Of a stretch of 64,000 nucleotides of DNA, positions 14,453 through 24,767 are shown piece by piece. The position numbers and the translations under genes are program-made. The DNA comes from Flavobacterium caeni (lineage in GTDB: Bacteria > Bacteroidota > Bacteroidia > Flavobacteriales > Flavobacteriaceae), in the NCBI RefSeq assembly GCF_900101895.1, contig NZ_FMVF01000005.1, forward strand, positions 128,463 to 192,462, given 5' to 3'. Numbering within the stretch: position 1 is the stretch's first letter; every line of letters starts with the position of its first letter. Below the pieces are notes generated by a model. It searched no databases and was not told the origin of the DNA. It saw nothing but the letters and a program-made list of their open reading frames with translations.

Positions 14453-16930
14453 ATGATCGATACCAAAGACTTTTCACTTTTCGAGGGCGGAAGCAGTAAT
14501 TTTGACTTCAAAGGCTTTTTGATTAAAATAATCGGGTACTGGAAATGGTTCCTGGTCAGTTTTGCTGTGGCGTTCACCATTGCCTATCAAGTGAACATCC
14601 GAAAGCAAAAGATTTACGAATTGTACACGACCGTGGCCGTCAAGGAAGAGAACAATCCATTTTTTACCTCTACGACCAGTTTGGTATTCAACTGGGGCGG
14701 AACCTCAGACCAGGTGCAAAGTATTTCGACTTCGCTCCGTTCTCGATCGCACAATGAAACCGTGGTTTCCAAATTGGAGTTTTATGTAGATTACCTGCAA
14801 AAAGCGCGCTACAACTACAAGGACGTTTATGGGGAAGTTCCGTTCAAATTGATACTTGACAAACAAAAAGGGCAAGTAGAGGGAACTTTGGTAGATATTA
14901 AGTTTCTAAGCGAAACCGAATACCAAGTTAGCATCAATTTTGAGAGCGAAAAAGTAAGCGTTGTGCATTATGCCGACGATACGAAAAGCAAAGTTTCGGT
15001 GGCGCCGGGTGTTTTTTCACAAAAGTTCAAGGTCGGGCAACCCGTATCGCTGCCGTTTTTGAATTGGACATTGTTGATCAACGAAAACCCAGGGACGTAC
15101 AAAAATGCCGAATATTTTGTCAGGTTCAATGATTTTGACACCACGGTAGCCCATTACCAAGGCATTAAAGTAGAAATTGATGCCAAGGCGGCATCCATTT
15201 TGAATTTGTCGATGCAAGGACCAAACAAGAAGCGCTTGTCCCACTTCCTGAATTCGACGGTCGACATGTTGATCAAGAAAGAGCTCGATCGCAAGAACCA
15301 ATTTGCCACCAATACCATCGACTTTATCGATTCGACGTTGGTGTCGATGGCAGACCAACTCAAGGAAACAGGGAACGAACTCAAGAACTTCAACCGAAAC
15401 AATAACATTGTCGAAATCGAACAAGGAGGTACGGCGATTACGGGAGAACTGCTCAAGCACGATACCCAAAGGGATTTGATCTTACGTAAAATCGCCTACT
15501 ACAACTCGCTTAAGTCTTATTTGCGAAACAGCGTCGACTATTCGCGATTACCCGCGCCAACTGTAGCCGGGATCGAAGATCCAAACATCGTCTCGAACGT
15601 GTCCAAGCTCATCTCGCTTTCGATGCAACGATCGGAATTGGCTTATTCGGTCAAGAGCGAGAAGATTTTTAGGGAGTTCGACAGCCAAATGGAAGCGGTC
15701 AAGAAAGTGTTGCTAGAGAACATCGCATCGGCCGGCACATCGCTTCAGTACGACCTCTCTTTGGTGAACAACAAGATTGCCGAGATCGAAGGACAGATCC
15801 GCAAGTTGCCCGAAGACAAACAGGAATACCTCAAAATCTTACGCAAGCACGACCTTAGCGACAACATTTACAACACCTTCCTGCAAAAACGTTCCGAGGC
15901 CGAAATTGTCAAAGCGGCCAACCTGTCGGACATCCACTTTATCGATCCCGCCAAGGATATTGGGGCAGGTTTGATAGGGCCCAACACGAGTATCAATTAT
16001 ATCCTGGCTTTCTTTTTGGGGTTGATCGTTCCGCTGTTGTGTATTTTTGCAATTTTCTTTGTCGAGAATGCCATTTTGAGTACCGACGAGATTACAAAAC
16101 TCACCAAGATTCCATTGATTGGCGTGATCGGGATAAAACCAACGCGAAGCAACCTGGCGGTTTTCGAACGGCCCAAGTCGGCATTGTCGGAGTCTTTCCG
16201 GGCCATTCGATCCTCGTTGCAGTTTCTGTACAAGAAGCAGGCAATAGATGGTTCCAGGACGCTGATGCTCACCTCTTCGATTTCGGGCGAAGGCAAGACG
16301 TTTTGCTCGCTCAACATCGCTACGGTCTTTGCCTTGAGCGAGAAAAAGACAGTGATTGTCGGGCTCGATTTGCGCAAACCGAAGATTTTTGACGATTTCG
16401 ATATTTCGAACGACATCGGCGTGGTCAACTACCTGATTGGCCAAAAGACCATCGACGAAATTATCCAGCCTACCAAAGTTCCACATCTCGATGTGATTAC
16501 CTCGGGACCTATTCCGCCTAACCCATCGGAGTTGATCATCTCCGACGCCATGCGCGAGATGATGCGCGAACTTAAGACACGTTACGATTACATCATCTTG
16601 GATACCCCTCCTGCGGGAATGGTTTCGGATGCCATCGAATTGGCCGAGTATGCCGATGTAACGCTTTACGTCATGCGCCAAAATTACACCAAGAAAAGCA
16701 TGGTACATTTGCTCAACAACCACCAGAAACGCGGCGAACTGAACAACATCAGCATTGTATTCAATGGCTATGAAAGCAAGGCCAGGTATGGAACGGGTTA
16801 TGGCTATGGTTACGGTTATGGCTATGGTTATGGTTACGGGGGCGCAGGTTCATACGGGGGCGGTTACCATGAAGAGGAGCGTCCTAAAACATTTTGGCAA
16901 AAATTAATGGCAAAGCTCAAACGAAAATAA
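14453..16930 (+). CDS. wzc: Wzc-like polysaccharide co-polymerase / BY tyrosine kinase (first copy)
   Basis: This 825-residue inner-membrane protein controls chain length and export in Wzy-dependent pathways. A Wzz-type N-terminus with a membrane helix (WKWFLVSFAVAFTIAYQV, about 31-48) is followed by a long periplasmic coiled-coil part, a second helix (about 520-545, YILAFFLGLIVPLLC) and a cytoplasmic kinase with Walker A (SSISGEGKTF, about 607-616), Walker A' (VIVGLDLRKP) and Walker B (YIILDTPPAG). The tail has seven Gly-Tyr units coded by 16796-16837, the likely autophosphorylation cluster. It overlaps the next gene by one base (TAATG). The minus-strand phosphatase gene at 53 kb is its probable opponent. 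Confidence 0.93.
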   Translation: MIDTKDFSLFEGGSSNFDFKGFLIKIIGYWKWFLVSFAVAFTIAYQVNIRKQKIYELYTTVAVKEENNPFFTSTTSLVFNWGGTSDQVQSISTSLRSRSHNETVVSKLEFYVDYLQKARYNYKDVYGEVPFKLILDKQKGQVEGTLVDIKFLSETEYQVSINFESEKVSVVHYADDTKSKVSVAPGVFSQKFKVGQPVSLPFLNWTLLINENPGTYKNAEYFVRFNDFDTTVAHYQGIKVEIDAKAASILNLSMQGPNKKRLSHFLNSTVDMLIKKELDRKNQFATNTIDFIDSTLVSMADQLKETGNELKNFNRNNNIVEIEQGGTAITGELLKHDTQRDLILRKIAYYNSLKSYLRNSVDYSRLPAPTVAGIEDPNIVSNVSKLISLSMQRSELAYSVKSEKIFREFDSQMEAVKKVLLENIASAGTSLQYDLSLVNNKIAEIEGQIRKLPEDKQEYLKILRKHDLSDNIYNTFLQKRSEAEIVKAANLSDIHFIDPAKDIGAGLIGPNTSINYILAFFLGLIVPLLCIFAIFFVENAILSTDEITKLTKIPLIGVIGIKPTRSNLAVFERPKSALSESFRAIRSSLQFLYKKQAIDGSRTLMLTSSISGEGKTFCSLNIATVFALSEKKTVIVGLDLRKPKIFDDFDISNDIGVVNYLIGQKTIDEIIQPTKVPHLDVITSGPIPPNPSELIISDAMREMMRELKTRYDYIILDTPPAGMVSDAIELAEYADVTLYVMRQNYTKKSMVHLLNNHQKRGELNNISIVFNGYESKARYGTGYGYGYGYGYGYGYGGAGSYGGGYHEEERPKTFWQKLMAKLKRK

Positions 16931-17907
16931 TGCGGATACCGTCTAAAATATTGATTACAGGTGGTGCGGGATTCATCGGGTCGAATCTTTGCGAGTACTT
17001 TCTCGACCAAGGGCACGAAGTGGTTTGTCTCGACAATTTTGCAACGGGTCACCGCCACAATTTGACCGAATGCATTAAAGACCCAAAGTTTACGCTGATT
17101 GAAGGTGATATCCGAAATTTAGCCGATTGCCAGCACGCCGTCGAAGGCGCAGATTATGTACTGCACCAGGCAGCGTTAGGCTCGGTGCCGCGGTCGATCA
17201 ACGACCCGATAACGAGCAACGACGTCAACGTTTCTGGATTTTTGAACATGCTCATCGCAAGCCGCGATGCAAAAGTCAAGCGTTTTGTGTATGCAGCCAG
17301 TTCGTCTACTTATGGCGATTCGGAAAGTCTGCCGAAAGTAGAGGATGTGATAGGCAAGCCCTTGTCGCCCTATGCCATCACCAAGTATGTCAACGAGCTT
17401 TACGCCGATATTTTCAGCAAAACCTATGGCCTGGAAACCATCGGGCTCAGGTATTTTAACGTCTTCGGACGCAAGCAGGACCCGAACGGTGCCTATGCCG
17501 CGGTGATTCCGAAATTCGTAATGCAGCTCATGAAGCACGAAAGTCCCGTCATCAATGGCGATGGCAATTATTCGCGCGATTTTACCTACATCGACAACGT
17601 CATCCAAATGAACGCACTGGCGTTGGCCACACGCAATCCCGATGCAGTCAATACGGTATACAATACGGCTTTTGGCGACCGTAACACGCTCAACAACCTC
17701 GTGGCGTACCTCAAGGAATATTTGTCGGAATTCGATGCCGCAATTGCCGAGGTGCCCATCGTTCACGGACCCAACCGCGCAGGCGATATCCCACATTCGT
17801 TGGCCAGCATCGAAAAAGCAAAAACATTGCTGGGTTACGACCCACAATTTTCAATAAAACAAGGATTAAAAGAAGCAGTAAAATGGTATTGGAACAACCT
17901 CAGGTAG
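16930..17907 (+). CDS. UDP-GlcNAc/GlcNAcA 4-epimerase, WbpP/TviC-like SDR
   Basis: This 325-residue protein is an extended SDR sugar epimerase. It has the NAD-binding GGAGFIG loop near residue 12, a Ser/Thr in AASSSTYGD and the catalytic YxxxK in [11 protein letters not shown]. The start follows one base inside the Wzc stop; longer upstream starts would overlap Wzc. Sequence features, and a TviB/WbpO-like dehydrogenase two genes on, point to the UDP-GlcNAc (or UDP-GlcNAcA) C4 epimerase group, which makes UDP-GalNAc or UDP-GalNAcA. Which of the two substrates is used cannot be told from sequence alone. Confidence 0.8.
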   Translation: MRIPSKILITGGAGFIGSNLCEYFLDQGHEVVCLDNFATGHRHNLTECIKDPKFTLIEGDIRNLADCQHAVEGADYVLHQAALGSVPRSINDPITSNDVNVSGFLNMLIASRDAKVKRFVYAASSSTYGDSESLPKVEDVIGKPLSPYAITKYVNELYADIFSKTYGLETIGLRYFNVFGRKQDPNGAYAAVIPKFVMQLMKHESPVINGDGNYSRDFTYIDNVIQMNALALATRNPDAVNTVYNTAFGDRNTLNNLVAYLKEYLSEFDAAIAEVPIVHGPNRAGDIPHSLASIEKAKTLLGYDPQFSIKQGLKEAVKWYWNNLR

Positions 17908-17933
17908 CCCAAAAAAACGATAAGACCACGAAC

Positions 17934-19325
17934 ATGAAAGTGACCAAAATATGTTGTATTGGCGCAGGTTACGTTGGAGGCCCTACGATGGCCGTCATCG
18001 CACAGAAATGCCCCGACATTGAAGTAACCGTAGTCGATTTGAACGCCGAACGCATTGCGGCCTGGAACGACAAGGACATCAACAACATCCCGATCTATGA
18101 ACCCGGCTTGGGCGAGATCGTGGGTGAAGCGCGCGGACGCAATTTGTTTTTTTCTACCGAAGTCGAAAAGGCCATACATGAAGCCCAGTTGATCTTCATT
18201 TCGGTCAACACGCCAACCAAGACCTATGGCTCGGGGAAAGGCATGGCGGCCGATCTCAAATACATCGAACTTTGCGCGCGTCAAATCGCGCGTATCGCCA
18301 AAGACGATAAAATCGTCGTAGAGAAATCGACCTTGCCCGTACGTACAGCCGAGGCCATCAAGAGCATCTTGAACCATACCGGAAACGGCGTGCAGTTCCA
18401 AATTTTGTCGAACCCTGAATTTTTGGCCGAAGGAACCGCCGTACAAGACCTGTTGCATCCGGACCGTGTATTGATTGGTGGAGAAACCTGCGAAGAAGGG
18501 CAAAAGGCCATCCAAACCCTTGTCGATATTTATGCCCATTGGGTGCCACGCGAAAAAATCCTGACCACCAACGTCTGGTCGTCGGAATTGTCTAAACTGA
18601 CGGCGAACGCCTTTTTGGCGCAACGCGTTTCGTCGATCAACGCCATCTCGGAATTGTGCGAGAAAACGGGTGCCAACGTCAACGAAGTGGCACGCGCCAT
18701 TGGTATGGACAGCCGTATCGGGCCTAAGTTTTTGAAAGCTTCGGTAGGCTTCGGAGGGTCGTGTTTCCAGAAAGACATCCTGAACCTCGTGTACATCTGC
18801 AAGTCTTTCGGACTGGTGGAAGTGGCCGATTATTGGGAGCAGGTCATCATCATGAACGACCACCAGAAAAGAAGGTTCGGCAACAACATCGTCTCGACTT
18901 TGTACAATACGGTAGCCGACAAGAAAATCGCATTCCTGGGTTGGGCGTTCAAAAAAGACACCAACGACACGCGCGAATCGGCAGCGATTTATATTGCCGA
19001 CGATTTGGTGAACGAGCAGGCCAACATTGCAGTTTATGATCCAAAGGTGGATGCCGATCAGGTGTATGCCGATTTGGATTATCTGAAAACCAGAAACGTC
19101 GAGAAGAACCGCAAAAAAGTAACGGTTTTCGAAGATCCATACGAGACATGCCACCATGCCCATGCGATCGCGATCATGACCGAATGGGATGAATTTGCGG
19201 CCTACGACTGGCAGCGCATCTACGACAACATGCAAAAACCTGCCTTCGTTTTTGACGGACGCAATTTGCTCGACGAAGCCAAGTTGCGCGAAATAGGATT
19301 CATTTACCAATCGATCGGGTCATAA
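17934..19325 (+). CDS. ugd: UDP-glucose 6-dehydrogenase
   Basis: This 463-residue protein makes UDP-glucuronate from UDP-glucose with two NAD. It resembles the longer, eukaryote-like UGDH type: [18 protein letters not shown] at the N-terminus, [13 protein letters not shown], the catalytic Cys in [11 protein letters not shown] (about residue 278) and the C-terminal UDP-binding part with [14 protein letters not shown]. The frame is open upstream to 17883, inside the previous gene, but [10 protein letters not shown] at 17934 is the natural start. It supplies uronic acid for the glycan and, with the next gene, gives the locus two nucleotide-sugar 6-dehydrogenases. Confidence 0.9.
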   Translation: MKVTKICCIGAGYVGGPTMAVIAQKCPDIEVTVVDLNAERIAAWNDKDINNIPIYEPGLGEIVGEARGRNLFFSTEVEKAIHEAQLIFISVNTPTKTYGSGKGMAADLKYIELCARQIARIAKDDKIVVEKSTLPVRTAEAIKSILNHTGNGVQFQILSNPEFLAEGTAVQDLLHPDRVLIGGETCEEGQKAIQTLVDIYAHWVPREKILTTNVWSSELSKLTANAFLAQRVSSINAISELCEKTGANVNEVARAIGMDSRIGPKFLKASVGFGGSCFQKDILNLVYICKSFGLVEVADYWEQVIIMNDHQKRRFGNNIVSTLYNTVADKKIAFLGWAFKKDTNDTRESAAIYIADDLVNEQANIAVYDPKVDADQVYADLDYLKTRNVEKNRKKVTVFEDPYETCHHAHAIAIMTEWDEFAAYDWQRIYDNMQKPAFVFDGRNLLDEAKLREIGFIYQSIGS

Positions 19326-19340
19326 CCCAAACAAAAATTT

Positions 19341-20615
19341 ATGGACACCAAAATTGCCATCATCGGACTCGGGTATGTAGGCTTGCCGCTGGCGCGACTT
19401 TTTGCGACGCAGTATCCGGTTACGGGATTTGACATCAACCAAAAAAGGATAGCCGAATTGCAATCGGGCACCGATACGACGCTCGAAGTGAGCGACCAAG
19501 ACCTTCAGGCCGTACTCAAATCGTCGGCCGATGGAACGAAAGGATTGTATTGCAGCCACAACCTTGACGACATTAAAGATTGCAATTTTTATATCGTCAC
19601 GGTTCCGACACCCGTCGACAAAAACAACCGCCCCGATTTGACACCTTTATACAAGTCGAGCGAAACGGTAGGCAAGGTGCTCAAGAAAGGCGACATTGTC
19701 GTGTATGAGTCGACCGTTTATCCGGGCGTGACCGAAGACGAATGTGTGCCGGTGCTCGAAAAAGTTTCAGGTTTAAAGTTCAATGTTGATTTCTTTGTCG
19801 GATATTCTCCTGAACGCATTAATCCTGGCGACAAAGAGCATACCGTAGAGAAAATCCTCAAGATCACCGCGGGTTCTACACCCGAGATCGGGCAAAAAGT
19901 AGATGCGCTGTACAAGTCGGTGATTATTGCCGGAACACACCTCGCACCATCGATCAAGGTAGCCGAAGCGGCCAAGGTCATCGAGAATTCGCAACGCGAC
20001 ATCAACATTGCGTTTGTCAATGAATTGGCAAAAATATTCAACATTTTGGGCATCGATACGCATGCCGTACTCGAAGCCGCGGGCACCAAATGGAACTTCC
20101 TTAAGTTCAAGCCCGGACTGGTGGGCGGCCACTGTATTGGCGTCGATCCGTATTACTTGGCGCAAAAAGCGCAAGAGGCGGGTTACCATCCCGAGATTAT
20201 TCTCGCGGGCCGACGGCTCAACGACTCGATGGGCGAATACGTCGCATCGCAGGTTGTTAAACTCATGATCAAGAAAAGCATCAAGGTCAACGGTTCGAAG
20301 ATTTTGTTGCTCGGATTCACGTTCAAGGAAAATTGCCCCGACGTGCGCAACACCAAGATCGTAGACGTGGTTCGCGCGCTGCGGGATTATGAAACCGACG
20401 TGACCGTTTATGACCCGTGGGCCAATCCGGCCGAGGTCATGCACGAGTATGGTCTTGTCACGACCAATGTAATACCCGCCGAAACTTTCGACACCATCGT
20501 TTTGGGGGTCGCGCACAACGAATTTTTGTCGCTCGACATCGAAAAACTGCGAAAGGAAAAATCGATTTTGTACGACGTAAAAGGCGTACTCGCCAATGTA
20601 GACGGCAATTTATAA
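19341..20615 (+). CDS. UDP-N-acetyl-hexosamine 6-dehydrogenase, WbpO/TviB-like
   Basis: This 424-residue protein belongs to the nucleotide-sugar dehydrogenases. Features are [15 protein letters not shown] (residues 6-20), [15 protein letters not shown], the catalytic Cys in [13 protein letters not shown] (about residue 264) and [15 protein letters not shown] in the C-terminal domain. Its sequence matches the TviB/WbpO branch, which oxidises UDP-GlcNAc or UDP-GalNAc to the uronic acid, rather than UDP-glucose dehydrogenases. Together with the TviC-like epimerase at 16930 it could make UDP-GalNAcA, as in Vi antigen synthesis. The uronate carboxyl could be the acceptor for the amide-forming enzymes encoded downstream. 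Confidence 0.85.
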   Translation: MDTKIAIIGLGYVGLPLARLFATQYPVTGFDINQKRIAELQSGTDTTLEVSDQDLQAVLKSSADGTKGLYCSHNLDDIKDCNFYIVTVPTPVDKNNRPDLTPLYKSSETVGKVLKKGDIVVYESTVYPGVTEDECVPVLEKVSGLKFNVDFFVGYSPERINPGDKEHTVEKILKITAGSTPEIGQKVDALYKSVIIAGTHLAPSIKVAEAAKVIENSQRDINIAFVNELAKIFNILGIDTHAVLEAAGTKWNFLKFKPGLVGGHCIGVDPYYLAQKAQEAGYHPEIILAGRRLNDSMGEYVASQVVKLMIKKSIKVNGSKILLLGFTFKENCPDVRNTKIVDVVRALRDYETDVTVYDPWANPAEVMHEYGLVTTNVIPAETFDTIVLGVAHNEFLSLDIEKLRKEKSILYDVKGVLANVDGNL

Positions 20616-20632
20616 CGCCAAAAATCTAGAAC

Positions 20633-21679
20633 ATGAAAAAAATACTGATCACGGGAGGCGCAGGATTCATCGGATCGCATGTCGTGCGACGCTTTGTGAC
20701 CGAATACCCGAACTACCAGATTTTTAATCTCGATGTACTTACCTATGCGGGCAATCTCGAAAACATTGCCGACATCGACCAATCACCCAATTATACGTTT
20801 GTCAAGGGCGACATCGTAGATGCTGCGTTCATCGATGATTTGTTCGACAAGCACCAGTTTGACGGCGTCATCCATTTGGCCGCCGAATCGCATGTAGACC
20901 GTTCGATCACCGATCCGTTGGCGTTTGTCAAGACCAATGTAATCGGGACGATGAACTTATTGAACGCCGCGCGCCGCATCTGGAAAGACAATTTCGAAGG
21001 CAAACGTTTTTACCACATCTCTACCGATGAGGTATACGGCACCTTGGGCGAAACCGGATTGTTTACCGAAGAAACGCCTTATGATCCGAATTCGCCTTAC
21101 TCGGCTTCGAAAGCCAGCTCCGATCACTTTGTACGCGCTTACGGTGAAACCTATCATTTGCCGTATGTGATCACGAATTGTTCGAACAACTACGGGCCGA
21201 ATCATTTCCCCGAGAAATTGATCCCGCTGTTCATCAACAACATCATCAACCGCAAACCGCTTCCGGTATACGGCGACGGCAAATACACGCGCGATTGGCT
21301 TTTTGTCGAAGACCACGCGCGCGCGATCGACTTGGTATTCCACAAGGGCGCGTGTTGCGAAACGTACAACATCGGTGGGTTCAACGAATGGCAAAACATC
21401 GATTTGGTCAGGTTGCTTTGCGATTTGATGGACGAAAAACTCGGTCGCGAAAAAGGCTCGTCGCGCGAACTCATCACGCACGTCAAGGACCGTCCGGGAC
21501 ACGATTTGCGCTATGCGATCGACGCGGGCAAAATCAACAAGGAACTCGGATGGGCACCATCGGTTACTTTCGAGCAAGGACTTGAGAGAACCATCGACTG
21601 GTACCTGGCCAATGAAGAATGGCTCCGCAGCGTGACCTCGGGCGACTATCAAAAATATTACGAAAAGCAATACCATTGA
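20633..21679 (+). CDS. rfbB: dTDP-glucose 4,6-dehydratase
   Basis: This 348-residue SDR has [18 protein letters not shown] at the N-terminus, the [12 protein letters not shown] motif with the Asp-Glu pair used for 4,6-dehydration, and [11 protein letters not shown] as YxxxK. It converts dTDP-glucose to dTDP-4-keto-6-deoxyglucose. This product feeds WecE (28039) and probably the VioA-like transaminase (53866). No rmlA, rmlC or rmlD was found in the window. The stop overlaps the next ATG by one base (TGATG). Confidence 0.95.
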   Translation: MKKILITGGAGFIGSHVVRRFVTEYPNYQIFNLDVLTYAGNLENIADIDQSPNYTFVKGDIVDAAFIDDLFDKHQFDGVIHLAAESHVDRSITDPLAFVKTNVIGTMNLLNAARRIWKDNFEGKRFYHISTDEVYGTLGETGLFTEETPYDPNSPYSASKASSDHFVRAYGETYHLPYVITNCSNNYGPNHFPEKLIPLFINNIINRKPLPVYGDGKYTRDWLFVEDHARAIDLVFHKGACCETYNIGGFNEWQNIDLVRLLCDLMDEKLGREKGSSRELITHVKDRPGHDLRYAIDAGKINKELGWAPSVTFEQGLERTIDWYLANEEWLRSVTSGDYQKYYEKQYH

Positions 21680-22047
21680 TGGGCGGCTACCTGTACATAC
21701 TGGGAACGTTGGTTTTTACCGTTTACGGGCAAATCATCCTCAAGTGGCGGCTCGGCAACCTGCAAATCGTATTGCCCGAATCGAACCTCGATAAGGTTTG
21801 GTACTTGGTCAAGTTGCTTTTTGATCCGTTTATTTTTTCGGGATTCGCTTCGGCATTTGTCGCTTCGTTGTTTTGGATGGCGGCCATGACCAAGTTCGAG
21901 ATCACGCAGGCCTATCCGTTCATGAGCTTGGCCCCGGCGCTGGTTTTTGTCATTGGGATTTATTTTCTGGGCGAAACTTTTACCATCGGGAAGCTGGCCG
22001 GATTGGCCCTTATCATTGCCGGAACCATAGTAACCGTTAAATTCTAA
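21679..22047 (+). CDS. Small EamA/DMT-type transporter with four helices
   Basis: This 122-residue membrane protein has four predicted helices and the pattern of one EamA half-domain (YPFMSLAPALVFVIGIYFLGE, then LAGLALIIAGTIVTVKF). Small members of this type (ArnE/ArnF-like) form dimers that flip undecaprenyl-phosphate-linked sugars across the inner membrane. The GtrB-like glycosyltransferase at 26352 and the large membrane glycosyltransferase at 29166 would fit such a system. Cargo is inferred only. It starts inside the rfbB stop codon; an upstream start would overlap rfbB by 60 bases. Confidence 0.75.
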   Translation: MGGYLYILGTLVFTVYGQIILKWRLGNLQIVLPESNLDKVWYLVKLLFDPFIFSGFASAFVASLFWMAAMTKFEITQAYPFMSLAPALVFVIGIYFLGETFTIGKLAGLALIIAGTIVTVKF

Positions 22048-22050
22048 AGT

Positions 22051-23940
22051 ATGATCAAGCAAGCCTTTCGAAAATTGTGGGACACCAAAGTCGATGCCAT
22101 CGGGTTGTCGGTTTTTCGCATGTGTTATGCCGCGGTGCTGTTCTGTGAGGTGTTGCAGCTGTTCAAGTTCAGGAATTTGATATACGATGCGGAGCCGTTT
22201 AATTACGTAGGCGACTTTGACGTACGGTATTTGTTCGGTTTTTGGTTTGTCATTATCGCGATGTTGTTCCTGGGCTTGTTTACCCGGGTGACCACTATTG
22301 TCAATTACCTTTTTGCCGTGGTGGTGTTCAGCTCGGCGATCAATTTTGAGTACCACGTGTTCTACGCCTATGTCGGGATCAACTTTTTGATGATGTTCAT
22401 GCCGGTTTCGCGCGTGTTCTCGCTCGACAGCCTGATCGAAAAAGTCAAGTACACCAACATCGGGAGACCTTACAAAGTAGACCGAAAGGTTTTGGAAATC
22501 AACTATCTCGCGCCGGTTTTTTTGGGGATTGCACTCGTGTATTTCGATTCGGTTTTCCGCAAGGTAGACAGCCCCATGTGGATGGACGGGCTGGGTATGT
22601 GGCTGCCGTCGAGTTTGCCGCATGTCGTATGGACCGATACCAGCCTGGTGCTCAACCAGGAATGGCTCGTGAAATTTCTGGGCTATCTCGTGGTCTTTTT
22701 TGAGACCATCTTTATTTTCCTGTTTTGGTTCAAGCGCTTCAGGGTGCCGTTTTTGCTTTTGGGGATCTTTTTCCATTTGGGAATATTGATCGCTTATCCG
22801 ATTCCGTGGTTTGCGCTGACGGCGGTGGTGTTGTATTTTCTGATGGTTCCCAACGAATTTTGGCTTTGGATTTCCAACAAGTTCAAAAGCAAAAAACAAT
22901 CGTTCGATTTTTACTACGACGCCGAATGTCCGTTGTGCAACAAAGTGGTGGTCATCATCAAGCATTTTGACGTGCTTAACAAAGTGCGTTGTATCACGGT
23001 GCAAGGTTATGCCGCCAACGAGCCTGCACTCAAAGGCATCGACGAAGAGACGCTGCTGATCAACATCCACGGCGTCGATCAAAAAGGTAAAGTATCGGTA
23101 GGGTATGATGCGTACATCGAACTGACCAAGCACCTCGGATACACGTATCCGATCGCTTTGTTGTTGGCTGTTCCCGGCATTTCGCACCTTGGCAAACGCG
23201 TGTACCGTTATGTGGCGGGCAACCGACTCACCGAGCGATGCACGAGCGAAAATTGCCTGATGCCCGAATTTGCGCAGCCTGTGTCTGAAACCGACGACTT
23301 TTTGGTCAAAGGCTGGAACCAGCTCAACCTGACCAAGCAATTCTGGAAATGGCTGTTGGTTTTTGCGTTGGCGGTACAGTTGCTGTTTATCAGTGTGTGC
23401 CCGATAATCGACCGGCAGATCAACCAAACCGTTGTGGGCAAGGCATTGAACCAGGCCAATGGGATTGTTCACGCACCGGTCAAGAAGTACCTTGGCCTGA
23501 CGCCGCATCCGGTTTTTATGTACAATATTCACTTTGACGGATACAACCATATTTTTAAGATCGTGTGCAAGACCAACCAAAAGCGTGTTCCTTTGCTCGA
23601 CGACAACGGCATGGTCACCCACAGCTACGCCAACGGGTCGATGTGGGTAAACCATACTTTCCGTACCGCCGCGCCGGTGATATCGGCCGAGAAATACGAA
23701 AAGGCGGTCAGCCGTTACCTGCGTTATTTTGCGCATGAGAATGGGTTGCACCAATCGAATTACACCATCTACGTCAAGGAAATTGAAACCACCGATCATT
23801 GGGAGCACGATTTTTTACACCGTCAAATGGAAAAGCCATGGAAACCCGCAGGTACTTGCGCCATGACCCCAACCGATGTCCAATTTACCTGGACGCCTGA
23901 AATGAAGGCGGTGTTCGAGGCCGAAAAACAAAGAAAATGA
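22051..23940 (+). CDS. HTTM membrane protein fused to a DCC thiol-disulfide domain
   Basis: This 629-residue protein joins an N-terminal HTTM (vitamin-K carboxylase-like) multi-helix domain (about 1-285, with VDAIGLSVFRMCYAAVLF at the start and the periplasmic VYFDSVFRKVDSPMW segment) to a DCC domain (about 288-395) with the redox motif ECPLCNK. A further helix (FWKWLLVFALAVQLLFISV, about 432-450) and a soluble C-terminal domain follow. DCC proteins are thioredoxin-like. HTTM domains without carboxylase activity are of unknown role. The gene is tightly packed in the sugar operon (3 bases after the transporter, 4-bp overlap with the next gene), so a task in glycan modification is likely but unproven. 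Confidence 0.75.
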   Translation: MIKQAFRKLWDTKVDAIGLSVFRMCYAAVLFCEVLQLFKFRNLIYDAEPFNYVGDFDVRYLFGFWFVIIAMLFLGLFTRVTTIVNYLFAVVVFSSAINFEYHVFYAYVGINFLMMFMPVSRVFSLDSLIEKVKYTNIGRPYKVDRKVLEINYLAPVFLGIALVYFDSVFRKVDSPMWMDGLGMWLPSSLPHVVWTDTSLVLNQEWLVKFLGYLVVFFETIFIFLFWFKRFRVPFLLLGIFFHLGILIAYPIPWFALTAVVLYFLMVPNEFWLWISNKFKSKKQSFDFYYDAECPLCNKVVVIIKHFDVLNKVRCITVQGYAANEPALKGIDEETLLINIHGVDQKGKVSVGYDAYIELTKHLGYTYPIALLLAVPGISHLGKRVYRYVAGNRLTERCTSENCLMPEFAQPVSETDDFLVKGWNQLNLTKQFWKWLLVFALAVQLLFISVCPIIDRQINQTVVGKALNQANGIVHAPVKKYLGLTPHPVFMYNIHFDGYNHIFKIVCKTNQKRVPLLDDNGMVTHSYANGSMWVNHTFRTAAPVISAEKYEKAVSRYLRYFAHENGLHQSNYTIYVKEIETTDHWEHDFLHRQMEKPWKPAGTCAMTPTDVQFTWTPEMKAVFEAEKQRK

Positions 23941-24767
23941 AAGTCGCGGTCAGCGGAATAGGCGGTTTCCTGGGCAGGCATTTGGCCACGTTCTTGGGCA
24001 GCCGTTTTGAAGTGTTCGGGATCAGTTCATCGGGCGTGAAGGTCGATTTTCCGGTGGTCGATTTCAATCGGCTTGATCAAATTGCGCCCGATGTCATCGT
24101 CCACTGCCACGCCGCCGTTTCCTCGGGCACGACTGTTCTCGACAAGGAAACGCTGTACGACGGCAACATTGTGGCCACTGAGCGTATCCTCGACCAGTTC
24201 CCGAACGCCAAACATCTTTACATTTCGACGGCATCGGTTTATGGCCCGGCCTGTGAAACAATTACCGAGCATACGCAGCCGAATCCGCAAACCGACTACG
24301 CCCAATCGAAACGCGATGCCGAAAACTTGGTGCTACAACAAAGGCAATCGGCGGTCATCCGGCTGTCATCGTTGTACGGTATCGGGATGAAACCCAACAC
24401 GCTTATCCCGAATTATGTGACGCAAGCCCTTGAAAAACAAACGATCACGGTTTGGGGGACGGGCGCGCGCAAGCAAAATTATTTCCACATCGACGATGCC
24501 GTTTCGCTCATCCAGACGATAATCGAGAAAGGGCAGTGGCACCAACCCATTTTCTTGGGCGTGTCGAACTGGGAATTCACCAACCTCGAAATCGCGCAAA
24601 TCGTGGCATCGGCTACAAATGCCCAAATCGTTCACCAAAACGACGATACGTCGATTTCGGTAAAATATGACAATAGCTTTACACAAAATACCTTAAATTG
24701 GCATCCCGAAACCAACATTGAATCGGGCATCAAATCGTACATCGAATGGAGAAAAAAACAGTACTAG
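23937..24767 (+). CDS. NAD-dependent sugar epimerase/dehydratase (SDR)
   Basis: This 276-residue protein is an extended SDR. The nucleotide loop SGIGGFLGRH is at residues 5-14, the active-site Ser region is STASVYGPA, and YxxxK appears as DYAQSKRDAE. It is shorter than typical NDP-sugar epimerases (about 310-340) and resembles the reductase/epimerase branch (RmlD-, Gmer-like). The reaction is not identifiable. It overlaps the HTTM-DCC gene by four bases and the following ATP-grasp gene by 22 bases, so it belongs to the same translational unit and probably modifies the same sugar. Confidence 0.75.
   Translation: MKVAVSGIGGFLGRHLATFLGSRFEVFGISSSGVKVDFPVVDFNRLDQIAPDVIVHCHAAVSSGTTVLDKETLYDGNIVATERILDQFPNAKHLYISTASVYGPACETITEHTQPNPQTDYAQSKRDAENLVLQQRQSAVIRLSSLYGIGMKPNTLIPNYVTQALEKQTITVWGTGARKQNYFHIDDAVSLIQTIIEKGQWHQPIFLGVSNWEFTNLEIAQIVASATNAQIVHQNDDTSISVKYDNSFTQNTLNWHPETNIESGIKSYIEWRKKQY

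Noticed and set aside
16796..16837. CRISPR-like or satellite repeat
   Set aside because: The 6-bp repeats are in frame, code Gly-Tyr and end a kinase, so they are coding repeats and not an array with spacers.
20633..21679. Complete dTDP-rhamnose operon (rmlABCD)
   Set aside because: Only the 4,6-dehydratase is present; no RmlA, RmlC or RmlD was found in the window, so rhamnose synthesis cannot be claimed here.
21658..23808. Minus-strand open frame of 716 codons
   Set aside because: It lies entirely antisense to the small transporter and HTTM-DCC genes, has no recognisable domain, is rich in His, Gln and Arg as expected for a mirror frame of GC-rich genes, and would contradict the clear plus-strand genes.
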